From: Bacteriovoracaceae bacterium
GTDB lineage: Bacteria; Bdellovibrionota; Bacteriovoracia; Bacteriovoracales; Bacteriovoracaceae
Assembly: GCA_947441615.1 (NCBI GenBank)
Contig: CANEUH010000020.1
Location: forward strand, 1-64,000
Reading direction: 5' to 3'
Length of the DNA: 64,000 nucleotides
The position numbers were made by a program, and so were the translations under genes. Below, one piece after another: positions 51,256-59,682 of this stretch. Positions within the stretch are counted from its first letter, which is position 1. Every line of letters begins with the position of its first letter. A model generated the notes under the pieces. The model was not told the DNA's origin. It made no database searches and saw only the letters and a program-made list of their open reading frames with translations.

Positions 51256-51963
51256 TTGAATAAAATAAAATTGGTTTTAAGGGTGAGATTTTTGAAAATT
51301 TTACATGAATCAAGCGAAGAAAGCTGGTGTTTTACCTCGCGGGCAGAGTTTAAAGGGATGGTAAGACGAGTGGAATCACCTAAAAGGGTGATTTTGCTCC
51401 TTCATGGTTTAGGGCAAAGAGGGAAAAGAATCTATCGAAAACTTCTGGCGCACCTACCAAGTGATGCATTGATCATTGCTCCTAATGGACCCTTCCCTAT
51501 TCCTCGCCAAAAAGAAGGGAAAACAGATTTTGGCCATTCTTGGTACTTCTACGACAAACATGAGGGGTCTTATTTTATCTCGATGGATCTCTCGATTCAT
51601 TGGTTAAGGGATCTCCTTAAAATAGAAAATCCTTTGAGACTTCCGGTCACTATTATTGGATTCTCTCAAGGTGGTTACATGTCACCTCATGTCGGTATGG
51701 CGATTCCAGAAACCCAACTCGTGATAGGGCTCGCTTGTGAATTTCGCTCAAATTTTATTCATCAAATGCCATCCTTTAAATTAATTGCTGTCCATGGAGA
51801 ATTGGATGAAATTGTCGCTCCGAGTGCGCAGAAATCCGAAATTGACTCGCTTAAAATGATTGGTATTGAAATCGATTACCACCTTATCCCAAATACTGGC
51901 CATGAAATCACAACAGAGATGGCGAAAATGGTAAACTCCCTATTGGAGGCCTATGGAAAATGA
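51256..51963 (+). CDS. Alpha/beta hydrolase, YpfH/phospholipase-carboxylesterase type
   Basis: The protein (235 residues from TTG 51256) has L-L-L-H-G-L-G-Q-R-G near residues 48-57, the nucleophile in G-F-S-Q-G-G-Y near 134-140, the acid in V-H-G-E-L-D-E and the histidine in T-G-H-E. It is a small cytoplasmic esterase. The start is uncertain: TTG 51256 has GGAG 10 bases upstream, while TTG 51292 has AGGG at a better distance and gives a more typical N-terminus. It overlaps the Nudix gene by 11 bp. Confidence 0.78.
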   Translation: MNKIKLVLRVRFLKILHESSEESWCFTSRAEFKGMVRRVESPKRVILLLHGLGQRGKRIYRKLLAHLPSDALIIAPNGPFPIPRQKEGKTDFGHSWYFYDKHEGSYFISMDLSIHWLRDLLKIENPLRLPVTIIGFSQGGYMSPHVGMAIPETQLVIGLACEFRSNFIHQMPSFKLIAVHGELDEIVAPSAQKSEIDSLKMIGIEIDYHLIPNTGHEITTEMAKMVNSLLEAYGK

Positions 51964-52468
51964 AATTTATGTAGGAAAAATCATTAAAGTCACTGAGGAG
52001 ATGATCAATGGAATCACTTGGGAGAGGGCCTATCTTCCTAATGGAGTCATTGTTTTCCCGATCACCGGTGATGGCAAAATTATTTTGGTTAAAGAAAAGA
52101 GGCCTCACGAAAATCCTCCCCTCAGAATAAAGCCCGTCTCTGGAATACTTGAAACATCTTTAGGCTCACCAGAAGAAAATGCGAAGAGAGAGATGCAGGA
52201 AGAAATTGGCCTCAATTCAAACAGAATAGAACTTCTGTGGACGTTAAAATCATCTGGTACAGTTAATAATGAACAGCACTTTTTTGTAGCAAGAGAGCTA
52301 TTCCCCTCAAAACTTCCCAACCCAGATGGAGAGGATACCATCCAAGAAATTTTAGAATTTTCTCCAAATGAGCTGCTAGAACTCCTTCTCCAGGATAAAT
52401 TGAAATGGAGCATGTCGACATTAGGCATTTTTCGTTTACTCCAACACCTAGGTCACCTCTCTAAATAG
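51953..52468 (+). CDS. Nudix hydrolase, ADP-ribose pyrophosphatase-like
   Basis: The 171-residue protein carries the Nudix box spread over residues about 63-87: S-G-I-L-E-T, then E-E-N-A-K-R-E-M-Q-E-E-I-G-L, with the R-E-x-x-E-E core that binds magnesium. The G-[IL]-x-E-x(5-7)-A-x-R-E-L-x-E-E-[VI]-G pattern matches ADP-sugar pyrophosphatases more than MutT. It overlaps the esterase gene by 11 bp. It probably removes ADP-ribose or a related nucleotide sugar; substrate is not certain. Confidence 0.85.
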   Translation: MENEIYVGKIIKVTEEMINGITWERAYLPNGVIVFPITGDGKIILVKEKRPHENPPLRIKPVSGILETSLGSPEENAKREMQEEIGLNSNRIELLWTLKSSGTVNNEQHFFVARELFPSKLPNPDGEDTIQEILEFSPNELLELLLQDKLKWSMSTLGIFRLLQHLGHLSK

Positions 52469-52510
52469 CTGATTTCCTGTTTAACATGGCAAACTATGTG
52501 ATATTTACCT

Positions 52511-52545
52511 ATACAGTTGTTAGATAGGTCAAACAGCTGTATACT
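52511..52545 (+). promoter_or_regulatory. bfd-bfr promoter with an inverted repeat over both -35 and -10
   Basis: TTGTTA (52517-52522), 17 bp, TATACT (52540-52545) form a good sigma70-type promoter. ATACAGTTGTT (52511-52521) and AACAGCTGTAT (52532-52542) form an 11-bp inverted repeat with one mismatch, covering both boxes. It does not look like a Fur box. Its position fits repression. Confidence 0.6.
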
Positions 52546-52570
52546 CTATCTAAAGAGGGTAAGGAACATT

Positions 52571-52777
52571 ATGTACGTTTGTATTTGTAAAGGAATCACC
52601 GAAAAGCAAATCCAAGAAGCCGTGACGGCAAGAAGTTCCAATAATCCTAAAGATATTTTGAAATCCTTGGGTGTTGGCACGGACTGTGGGACTTGCGTTG
52701 AAGATGCTGTCAAAACCCTCCTTGATCATAACTCAAGATCACCTTATGAAATGAAAGATAGTTCAAACAATACTTAG
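52571..52777 (+). CDS. bfd: Bacterioferritin-associated ferredoxin (Bfd-type [2Fe-2S])
   Basis: The 68-residue protein has the four cluster cysteines C4, C6, C39 and C42 in C-x-C and C-x-x-C order, as in Bfd, followed by a short C-terminal tail. Bfd reduces the iron in bacterioferritin and releases it. The frame is open further upstream, but AAGG and the standard N-terminus M-Y-V-C-I-C-x-G support ATG 52571. It lies 79 bp before bfr and shares its promoter. Confidence 0.9.
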   Translation: MYVCICKGITEKQIQEAVTARSSNNPKDILKSLGVGTDCGTCVEDAVKTLLDHNSRSPYEMKDSSNNT

Positions 52778-52856
52778 GTCTATTGAACTTTTTTGATTCT
52801 TTCTCCCCCTTATTCTAAAATCAAACTAATACAAATGCTCAAAACTGAGGTTTTTC

Positions 52857-53342
52857 ATGAAAGGTTCAAAAGCAGTCATTGAAGCTCTTAATTCTGTTCT
52901 TACAAAAGAGCTAACGGCCATTAATCAATATTTTCTTCACTCTAGAATGCTCCAAGACTGGGGATTAGAAAAACTTGGAAAACTAGAATATGAAGCCTCT
53001 ATAGATGAAATGAAACACGCCGACATGGTCATCAAAAGAATTCTTTTCCTAGAAGGTCTTCCGAATTTGCAGAAATTAGATAAATTGAAAATCGGCCAAG
53101 ATATTAAAGAAGTGATTGAGGCAGATTTAGCAGTTGAATATGCAGCAGTACCGCACTTAAAGAAATGTATTCAGATAGCTGAGGCAGAACTTGATTTTGC
53201 ATCAAGAGATTTATTCTTATCTATCTTAAAATCAGAAGAGCATCACATTGACTGGCTTGAAACTCAAAGAGATTTAGTGAAAGCTGTAGGAGTTCAAAAC
53301 TATATCCAGTCTCAGATGGATCCAGAGAAAGGTGCTGAATAA
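52857..53342 (+). CDS. bfr: Bacterioferritin (heme-binding, ferroxidase-active)
   Basis: The 161-residue ferritin-like protein has every key residue at the standard number: ferroxidase ligands E18, E51, H54, E94, E127 and H130, and the heme ligand M52. It should form the 24-subunit shell that stores iron and detoxifies peroxide. It follows bfd, which can reduce it. A strong bidirectional terminator follows. GAGG precedes the ATG. Confidence 0.96.
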   Translation: MKGSKAVIEALNSVLTKELTAINQYFLHSRMLQDWGLEKLGKLEYEASIDEMKHADMVIKRILFLEGLPNLQKLDKLKIGQDIKEVIEADLAVEYAAVPHLKKCIQIAEAELDFASRDLFLSILKSEEHHIDWLETQRDLVKAVGVQNYIQSQMDPEKGAE

Positions 53343-53374
53343 GTTTAAGTCTTTAATCAGTTTCACATTAGAAA

Positions 53375-53405
53375 TTAAAAGAGGGGCATACAGCCCCTCT
53401 TTTAA
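53375..53405. terminator. Bidirectional terminator between bfr and the secreted PLD gene
   Basis: Perfect 13-bp stem TTAAAAGAGGGGC (53375-53387) / GCCCCTCTTTTAA (53393-53405) with a 5-base loop. The AT ends of the stem give T-runs for both directions. It ends 2 bp before the stop of the convergent gene. Confidence 0.85.
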
Positions 53406-53406
53406 T

Positions 53407-54684
53407 TTATGGAAGGACGTAATCTCTTGGCATGTCTTGAGCTTTAGTGGCCATTTTTTCGAAATATAAATCATATTGTTTGTTGTAGGCCTCAACAACT
53501 TCAGGGATCGTAATATAATAAAAGTTTTCAAAGTTTTTAGTAAACGCTGCCGTTGTCATATTACCTGCCCCATTAAAGACAGAACCTTTTCCATTTTCAA
53601 AGGTAAAAATCATAAACTTATTATGCTGAAGCTGGTAAACGTTTTGATTAGTTTGAAGAAACCGCGTGTTCATTCCCTTATTAATGAGTTCATTATAAAT
53701 TCGGAATGCTTCTATCTTTGAATTTCTTCCAACATCTTTTTTTAATTTTTCTGCCCAATAGATATCGTCATCAAGAATAAACTTAATATCCTTTTTCCCT
53801 TGGAGTAGTTCTGAGAAAAGTGCAGAGATCGCCCCACTTAATCGATGAGATATGGCCTCAATAGCTTTAGATGATTTCGATACCGATGTCACTTTATCTA
53901 AAGCTTCCTTTCCATCAACTGGGGAGAAATAAACTGAGATATCGGTTTCAGGTTGGGCCTTGATTTTAGATCGGCAAAGATTCAGTTGTTCTTTAAAATG
54001 CGCCTTCGTATCTCCGGCCAAGATCATGGAGTCTAAAACACATAAATGAGTTTGAGCAAAAAAGGACTCCCTAGATGTCGTAACAAAATTCCAATTCTCG
54101 TGGTTAATACTTGTCCCACTAGTCATATTTCCAGATGAAAAAACAATCTTGGCAGTCTTAGAATCTTTCTGGTGGATCAAAAGAATTTTATTATGTGCAT
54201 AACCGAGTCCACCAGTACTTCCCCTGTAGGTGACACTAAGATCACCACATTTTTTTAAACCTTCAGCATCTTTATTAGGTGAGACCTCTGGACCATCTCC
54301 GCCATCCAGAATCATCTTGATCTTTACACCACTTTTAAGAGCTGAGCACATTGCAGATAGGATATTTTTAGAACTAAAGCTCAAATAGGCAGCATAAATC
54401 TCTTTAACCTCTGGGCCAGTGATCCATTCAACAAGACGGTATTGAGGGGAATTTTTTCTCGCAACTGAAGCAGCTTCATCAGCTGGCTTACAGTAAACAT
54501 CATCTGGCTTGGATGCTAAAGTTTCACCAGAATGAGTGATAACAACTCTGTCGTACTTATATGTTTCGCAAACTGGATTTGTAAAAAGGGCTTCAAAACT
54601 ATACGGGCGATAATCAGAAAGTTTTATGGCCCAGGTCTTGGTAGAGACAAGAAAAAGAAACAATATAGATATTTTTAATTTCAT
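53407..54684 (-). CDS. Secreted phospholipase-D-superfamily protein with two H-N-K sites
   Basis: The 425-residue product has a signal peptide (cleavage near residue 19, T-W-A|I-K). Two PLD-type half-sites are visible: A-H-N-K-I-L-L-I-H followed by S-S-G-N-M-T near residues 165-190, and Q-H-N-K-F-M-I-F-T followed by G-A-G-N-M-T near 355-375. Each has H-x-K but the classical D is replaced, as in some nuclease-type PLDs. It may cleave nucleic acid or lipid outside the cell. It is convergent with bfr, and the 165-bp gap to the next gene has no obvious promoter. Confidence 0.75.
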   Translation of the reverse strand: MKLKISILFLFLVSTKTWAIKLSDYRPYSFEALFTNPVCETYKYDRVVITHSGETLASKPDDVYCKPADEAASVARKNSPQYRLVEWITGPEVKEIYAAYLSFSSKNILSAMCSALKSGVKIKMILDGGDGPEVSPNKDAEGLKKCGDLSVTYRGSTGGLGYAHNKILLIHQKDSKTAKIVFSSGNMTSGTSINHENWNFVTTSRESFFAQTHLCVLDSMILAGDTKAHFKEQLNLCRSKIKAQPETDISVYFSPVDGKEALDKVTSVSKSSKAIEAISHRLSGAISALFSELLQGKKDIKFILDDDIYWAEKLKKDVGRNSKIEAFRIYNELINKGMNTRFLQTNQNVYQLQHNKFMIFTFENGKGSVFNGAGNMTTAAFTKNFENFYYITIPEVVEAYNKQYDLYFEKMATKAQDMPRDYVLP

Positions 54685-54849
54685 AAATGAACTCCATTTG
54701 AATCGGGCATTTATAGATAAAACTCAAAAGAATGAATACTTAATAGAATTAATACTGATGATCTAATTTCGAGATATGTAAAAACCACTCACGCATCGCG
54801 CAAAAACTCAAAAGGTGACTCTTCTGCCCTATTTTGATACCCAAGAGAA

Positions 54850-55350
54850 ATGAAGCTACATGGTTCACTTCATTCTTTATTTTTAACCTTCGCTAGTATT
54901 TGGTGGGGCTGGACTCTACTTGTAGACATGTATGTGATTCGTATCCTCTTTTCGAGGATTGATGATATCTTTCTCGCTGGAAATATTGGTATGGAGTTAT
55001 TTTCCAAACTCAACCAACTAGAAGTGATTATTTCAACCTCTCTCATGGTTATCATCTTTTTCCAACTCAGGATGAACAGAAAACTTCTGAAAGAGTTCTT
55101 CCTAACTCTTACGAGTTGGATTATTGCAATGATCTATTTTTCCTATTTAACTCCTAAATTAATCTTTTTAACAAAGCTTTGGAAAAAGACAGATCTAATG
55201 GGGATTTATTCCGTACCTGGGATTCCAGATATTCAACAAGAACATCAATTCTTTCATAATCTCTATATTGGAATAGATTCAGTAAAACTAATCACTTTAA
55301 CAGTGATGATTGGGTTAGCTATCTGGAAACGAGAGAAGTGGGAAATATGA
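54850..55350 (+). CDS. Four-span membrane protein, DUF4149-like candidate
   Basis: The 166-residue protein has four predicted spans (about residues 8-30, 55-75, 85-106 and 145-163). The layout, with a conserved W-G near the start, a central L-T-P-K region and a late H-N-L-Y, resembles DUF4149. Similarity is only by topology and a few residues, so this is a tentative call. It overlaps dus by 4 bp (ATGA). Function unknown. Confidence 0.55.
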   Translation: MKLHGSLHSLFLTFASIWWGWTLLVDMYVIRILFSRIDDIFLAGNIGMELFSKLNQLEVIISTSLMVIIFFQLRMNRKLLKEFFLTLTSWIIAMIYFSYLTPKLIFLTKLWKKTDLMGIYSVPGIPDIQQEHQFFHNLYIGIDSVKLITLTVMIGLAIWKREKWEI

Positions 55351-56312
55351 AACTCTCTTCCGTTCCCTATGGTTCTCTTTTCTTTGCACCAATGGAGGGC
55401 ATCACAGACGAGGCCTTCCGAAAAACGATTTTAAAACTCTATCCAGAATGGGATTATCAAGCGACTGACTTTTTAAGAGTTCCTTCCGCTGGTAAATATC
55501 CCAATAAACATCTGATTAGACATTTTGGAAAAGAACTTATTGAGAACCCATTCGTTTTAGATAAAACGATGTTCCAAATTCTTACTTCTCATAAGGCCTT
55601 TACCCTTGAGATGGTCAAGCAAATAGTAGAACTGAAATTCCCCTGGCTTGATATGAATATTGGTTGTCCTTCAAACACTGTTTGTAAAAATCGAGGAGGA
55701 TCTTTTCTCTTAACTGATCTTCCAGCGCTAAAAAATCTTGTGCGGACGATTAGACAAAATTTCCCGGGAAGGTTTTCTTGCAAAATTAGAATTGGCTATC
55801 ATGATACAAATCAGTTTGAAGACTCAATTCGAATGCTTAATGACGAGGGTGTAGAACTCATCACAGTTCATGCTCGAACAAGAGATGATATGTATAAAAA
55901 TCCCGCTCGCTGGGATTATATTTCAAAAGCAGTTAAAATATCCAAAGTCCCTATTATTGGAAACGGAGATATCTGGAAGACTGACGACATCAACCGAATG
56001 CTTCAAGAGACCGGTTGCCATGCTGTCATGATTGCCAGAGGTGCCCTTAAGGCACCATGGATGGCCCAAGATTACAAAAAAGGATCATTTGAATCATCTA
56101 GGGAAGAAGTCCTACAAAAGATGCGCCACTTTTTGTATGAGTATCGTTCTATTCTTGAAGCTGAAAATGTTTCTCCACGTGGATTATTAAAGCAAAATAA
56201 ATCTGTTACCCGTTTTATGCTAGAAGGTTTAGAAGGAAGCGAATCAATGAGAAGGAGACTCATACTTTCACAAACAACTTCTGAATTTTATTCCGCTGTA
56301 GATAGTCTTTAA
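55347..56312 (+). CDS. tRNA-dihydrouridine synthase
   Basis: The 321-residue FMN enzyme has F-A-P-M-E-G-I-T-D-E-A-F near residues 12-23, N-I-G-C-P-S near 98-103 with the catalytic cysteine region, C-K-N-R-G-G-S, K-I-R-I-G-Y near 146-151, T-V-H-A-R-T near 170, G-N-G-D-I near 200 and M-I-A-R-G-A-L. It reduces uridine in tRNA D-loops; which of the A, B or C subtypes is not clear. It is coupled to the preceding membrane protein by ATGA. Its last 4 bp overlap the ATP-grasp gene. Confidence 0.9.
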   Translation: MKLSSVPYGSLFFAPMEGITDEAFRKTILKLYPEWDYQATDFLRVPSAGKYPNKHLIRHFGKELIENPFVLDKTMFQILTSHKAFTLEMVKQIVELKFPWLDMNIGCPSNTVCKNRGGSFLLTDLPALKNLVRTIRQNFPGRFSCKIRIGYHDTNQFEDSIRMLNDEGVELITVHARTRDDMYKNPARWDYISKAVKISKVPIIGNGDIWKTDDINRMLQETGCHAVMIARGALKAPWMAQDYKKGSFESSREEVLQKMRHFLYEYRSILEAENVSPRGLLKQNKSVTRFMLEGLEGSESMRRRLILSQTTSEFYSAVDSL

Positions 56313-57262
56313 AAGTTACTCATTGAATAATCGACTCTTTCTTTCGCCATTAAGTTTTTTGGCGCCTCTAATCTTATCTTCTCTAACCTTGGAACGAGAC
56401 CATCGAGATTAGCAATCTGGATCCCAAGGCCTGGTCTCGCGTTAAGCTCAAGTAAAATGGGCCCATGATCTGGGGTTAAAACAATATCTGCTCCAAGATA
56501 ACCCAACTCTACCATGTCATAACATCTGGCAGACAATTCTAGAATCTCTCTCCAGAAAGGTAAACGGAGACCAGAAAGCTTATGGCCAGTATCTGGATGA
56601 ACATCGATAACCTGATTTCTAATAACGGCATTATTCGTGAAACCGTTAGATAAATTCAGTCCAGCTCCAATCGCTCCTTGGTGGAGGTTCGCTTTTCCAT
56701 CAGAGTTTTTAGTTGGAAGTCTAACCATACTCATAACAGGAAATCCCTCATAAACAATCACTCGAATATCAGGAATTCCTCCGTAAGAATAATCATCAAA
56801 GATGGGGTGCTTATCTATTTTTGCTTGAATAATAGCTGTATCACTTTGACCAGAGAGGGAGTATAGACCAGAGAGGATTCCAGAAATATGATGCTTAACT
56901 TCCTCTACGTCCATGAGCTTGTCATTTGACCTGCGACACAAGACTCTTATTTCGCCGTTTTTTTCTTCTTTAATAATCTCTTTAATGACGATGATGCCAT
57001 TTCCTTGAGAGCCTTTAGCGGGCTTTATCACAAAGGATTCAAAGTTTAAAAGTTTCAGGTGAAGATGTTTTAAAGAACCGTAGTTTTCAACAATTAAATA
57101 GTTTTCAGGAGTGGCAATCCCCCACGCCTCTGCTCGCTCAGCTGTAAGAACTTTGTTATCGACTAGAGGATAATTTTCTCGCTTATTATGTCTTAGAATA
57201 TAACGCCCTACTCGGTTATTAATTCCAAGAATCCCCATTTTTTTTAAATCATGGAAGATCAT
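56309..57262 (-). CDS. ATP-grasp enzyme (alpha-L-glutamate-ligase-like / sugar-transfer-associated)
   Basis: The 317-residue protein has the ATP-grasp features F-V-I-K-P-A-K-G-S-Q-G-N-G-I near residues 75-88, D-I-R-V-I-V-Y near 185 and the metal-binding L-E-L-N-A-R-P-G-L-G near 280. It should ligate a carboxylate to an amine with ATP, for example tagging a peptide. It is the last gene of a leftward unit with a 7TM transglutaminase-like protein (14-bp overlap) and a retropepsin-like protease. This three-gene set is conserved across many Gram-negative genomes. The substrate is not known. Confidence 0.82.
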   Translation of the reverse strand: MIFHDLKKMGILGINNRVGRYILRHNKRENYPLVDNKVLTAERAEAWGIATPENYLIVENYGSLKHLHLKLLNFESFVIKPAKGSQGNGIIVIKEIIKEEKNGEIRVLCRRSNDKLMDVEEVKHHISGILSGLYSLSGQSDTAIIQAKIDKHPIFDDYSYGGIPDIRVIVYEGFPVMSMVRLPTKNSDGKANLHQGAIGAGLNLSNGFTNNAVIRNQVIDVHPDTGHKLSGLRLPFWREILELSARCYDMVELGYLGADIVLTPDHGPILLELNARPGLGIQIANLDGLVPRLEKIRLEAPKNLMAKERVDYSMSNF

Positions 57263-58862
57263 GCGGTAATGACTCCATTTTTTTCTTTTGCCTTACGAGA
57301 TCTCTAAAACGAATAAACTCTGAAATCCGATATCCCTTATATTTACCAATTAAAATTTGAAGACCTATGACAACTAGTAAGAGCTCTGGATTTGTAAACA
57401 TAAACATTTCAAGGACTGGAGCAAAGAACATTGTATAAACTAAAAGCACAATGACTAAGGTTCCTAATAATGTCTTTAAAGTATTGAGGACTCCTTCTTC
57501 AGCAAGTTCAATAGAGAGTCTTTCAATCAAGGTCGTGACAATGACAATCGGAAAAAATGCTAAATGCTTTTGTGAGATGGAGGCCATCTCCACACTGTAG
57601 AAAGAGTAACCAAGCATAAGCATAATGATCAAAGTTAAAATAATGGATAGTCTCGGGACAGCGAGAAGGTAGAACTTATCCAAGATATATCTTTCGCCAA
57701 TACCAATAACGATAACGACAAAGAAAAACAACATTCCAAAACCAAACGAAGTTTCCTTAAAAAACAAAGTTAAAAGGATTGGAGTAAAAATACCAAAAGT
57801 AGGAATCCCAATGATGTTCCTTGCAAAGGATAGAAAGAGAGTCCCTAGTGGTATAAGTAGTATCGTTGTAAACATCGTTTGAAGCGGAAGAGGAAGGCGG
57901 TATAAGCTTATTTTAGAAAAAATAGAATCTGTTTTAATGACCTCTTTTTTAAACTCCGCTTTATTATACCGATTGATTCTAGCTCTCTCCGCTTGAATCG
58001 AATACGAAACCTTCTTTTTTGAAATAAGTTTTTCTACCTCTTCGTAGTTTCGATGAATCAGCATGAAGTTATCTGGTCTTTCTCCAAAATAACCTCTATT
58101 CGTATCTATCGGAATCCATTTATTTGCTAGAAATACTTCGTTCGCAAAAGTGAAACGAAGCTTCGCTCCCTCTTTGATTTTTTTGAGTTCAGGCATTCGC
58201 ACCATAACGACAATCCGGGATGGAATGCCTTTTCTGCGTGCCATAATATTAAAAAGTTTTGCCTTTATGAGAGGTGAACCTTTTCCAGTATTAAGCGTTT
58301 CATGAATAGTTTTAATATCCGTATTACGCTGAATTTCTTCTTCAACGTAATAATAAATCTTTCTTATTAAAGTCGTTTTATCTTCGCTTCCTTCAAGGAT
58401 TGCCGTCTCCAAAAGCTTAATGGCTTCTTCATCTTCATCTAAAAGTTTTGGCACCTTCAGATACTTTTCCAGACCCTTTGGATAAGTCACAGCGTAGTCT
58501 TTCGGGATATTTTTGTAAGATATCGCCTTAAGATCAATCCTTGCCGAATAAGAAATTCTTCCTTTCATCAATTGCTTTGAAGACCACGTCGCAAGGATGG
58601 AGTCCGAATTAGAATCAACAAACACTTCAAATTCTCTAGAGCGGATTTTTTCATCCGTTACCTTCTGCCCTGGTCCTGCTTTAGGTATTGGAAACGCAAA
58701 ACTATTCACATCACCCTTAGGTCTTACAGTCATATGGAAATTCCACACATCATCAACCATCTGAGGAACTAGAGATAATTTCAAGACTTGCGACTTGTAA
58801 AAAAGCACTCCTACTGGAAGGATAATCAACAAAGCTGTAATAAAAACAATTAATTTTTTCAT
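57249..58862 (-). CDS. Inactive-transglutaminase-like protein fused to seven membrane helices (UUP1 family)
   Basis: The 537-residue protein has one N-terminal membrane helix (residues 4-24), an extracytoplasmic transglutaminase-like domain (about 30-300) in which the usual catalytic cysteine is not visible, and a C-terminal block of about seven helices (about 330-510), with F-G-I-F-T-P-I-L near 365 typical of the family. It starts 3 bp after the retropepsin-like gene and overlaps the ATP-grasp gene by 14 bp. The set is thought to form a peptide-modifying or sensing machine in the envelope; the role here is inferred from conserved co-occurrence. Confidence 0.82.
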   Translation of the reverse strand: MKKLIVFITALLIILPVGVLFYKSQVLKLSLVPQMVDDVWNFHMTVRPKGDVNSFAFPIPKAGPGQKVTDEKIRSREFEVFVDSNSDSILATWSSKQLMKGRISYSARIDLKAISYKNIPKDYAVTYPKGLEKYLKVPKLLDEDEEAIKLLETAILEGSEDKTTLIRKIYYYVEEEIQRNTDIKTIHETLNTGKGSPLIKAKLFNIMARRKGIPSRIVVMVRMPELKKIKEGAKLRFTFANEVFLANKWIPIDTNRGYFGERPDNFMLIHRNYEEVEKLISKKKVSYSIQAERARINRYNKAEFKKEVIKTDSIFSKISLYRLPLPLQTMFTTILLIPLGTLFLSFARNIIGIPTFGIFTPILLTLFFKETSFGFGMLFFFVVIVIGIGERYILDKFYLLAVPRLSIILTLIIMLMLGYSFYSVEMASISQKHLAFFPIVIVTTLIERLSIELAEEGVLNTLKTLLGTLVIVLLVYTMFFAPVLEMFMFTNPELLLVVIGLQILIGKYKGYRISEFIRFRDLVRQKKKMESLPHDLP

Positions 58863-58865
58863 GAA

Positions 58866-59348
58866 TTAATCACCCAAGACATGAGAGCGGGCCACGTCTA
58901 CGATGAAGCGTCCCAGGAGTAAATTACGACCAACAAGAAACTTATAGTCCATTTTAGTTCGGTCATTGAGATTTATATTCACTTCTCTTTCGATCGCCCC
59001 AATTTTAATTTTTTCTTTGATCACATATCTCTTACTCACTAATCCAGCAGTGTTAGAAACTTTTTGAGTTGTATCAACCTTTCTAACAACTTCAACAGTT
59101 TTGCCCTCTGAATCGATTGTCTGAAACTTTACAAAGAGCTCACCCCTTTGCTCAACTTCTTCGATATTCACAGCGTGCATAGAAGTGGTCTTCGCCCCAG
59201 TATCAATTCTCGCTCTGTGCTTTATTTTTAGCTCAGGCATACTGACCCACTCAATCCGACCAATCAAAACTTTTTCTTTTAAGAGCTGAGAATAGGCGCG
59301 AGGACTAAATCCCAAAACCATAAGTGATAACAGAAAGAGAACTTTCAC
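58866..59348 (-). CDS. Retropepsin-like protease (family annotated as ATP-dependent zinc protease, PF05618)
   Basis: The 160-residue product has a short signal peptide (cleavage near residue 20), then I-G-R-I-E-W-V near 28-34, the aspartic-protease-type D-T-G-A-K-T-T-S near 49-56, and F-L-V-G-R-N near 138-143. The family name implies zinc, but the D-T-G motif and size match a retropepsin fold that works as a dimer. The GTG at 59348 is the start. It leads the three-gene unit. An 8-bp inverted repeat AAGCATTT/AAATGCTT at 59366-59382 lies upstream. Confidence 0.82.
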   Translation of the reverse strand: MKVLFLLSLMVLGFSPRAYSQLLKEKVLIGRIEWVSMPELKIKHRARIDTGAKTTSMHAVNIEEVEQRGELFVKFQTIDSEGKTVEVVRKVDTTQKVSNTAGLVSKRYVIKEKIKIGAIEREVNINLNDRTKMDYKFLVGRNLLLGRFIVDVARSHVLGD

Positions 59349-59517
59349 GAAAATGGGCCTTTTTTAAGCATTTTAAATGCTTTCATCTTAATCTATTGAG
59401 GGCCCCCTCGGCAATAATATATAAAGGGATAAGTCTCTAATTTAACTGAATTAAAACCCCTCAATTCTTTCAGTAAATATTCCGATAAGTATCAGGATAA
59501 TTTAAAAAGGAGATCCC

Positions 59518-59682
59518 ATGCCTTGCAAAGTCACTTCTTTCTTAACTTTTTGCTGTTGTTTTGCTTTTTGGAGCTTCATGGTTGTTCATTACGCACATAT
59601 GAAAACACCGTCTCAATACAGAGAAGTTGCAAGTTGGTCGGCACCAGTGAAGCCTTGGTACGACGCTAGTTTTAAACTCTAA
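59518..59682 (+). CDS. Small membrane protein, 54 aa
   Basis: The frame encodes 54 residues with one hydrophobic helix rich in cysteine and phenylalanine (L-T-F-C-C-C-F-A-F-W) and a polar tail ending in W-Y-D-A-S-F-K-L. AAAAAGGAGATCCC is a strong ribosome binding site directly before ATG 59518. It lies between two leftward genes and its last 4 bp overlap the ALDH stop. No homologue is recognised. Three adjacent cysteines are unusual and could bind a metal or be lipidated. Confidence 0.6.
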   Translation: MPCKVTSFLTFCCCFAFWSFMVVHYAHMKTPSQYREVASWSAPVKPWYDASFKL

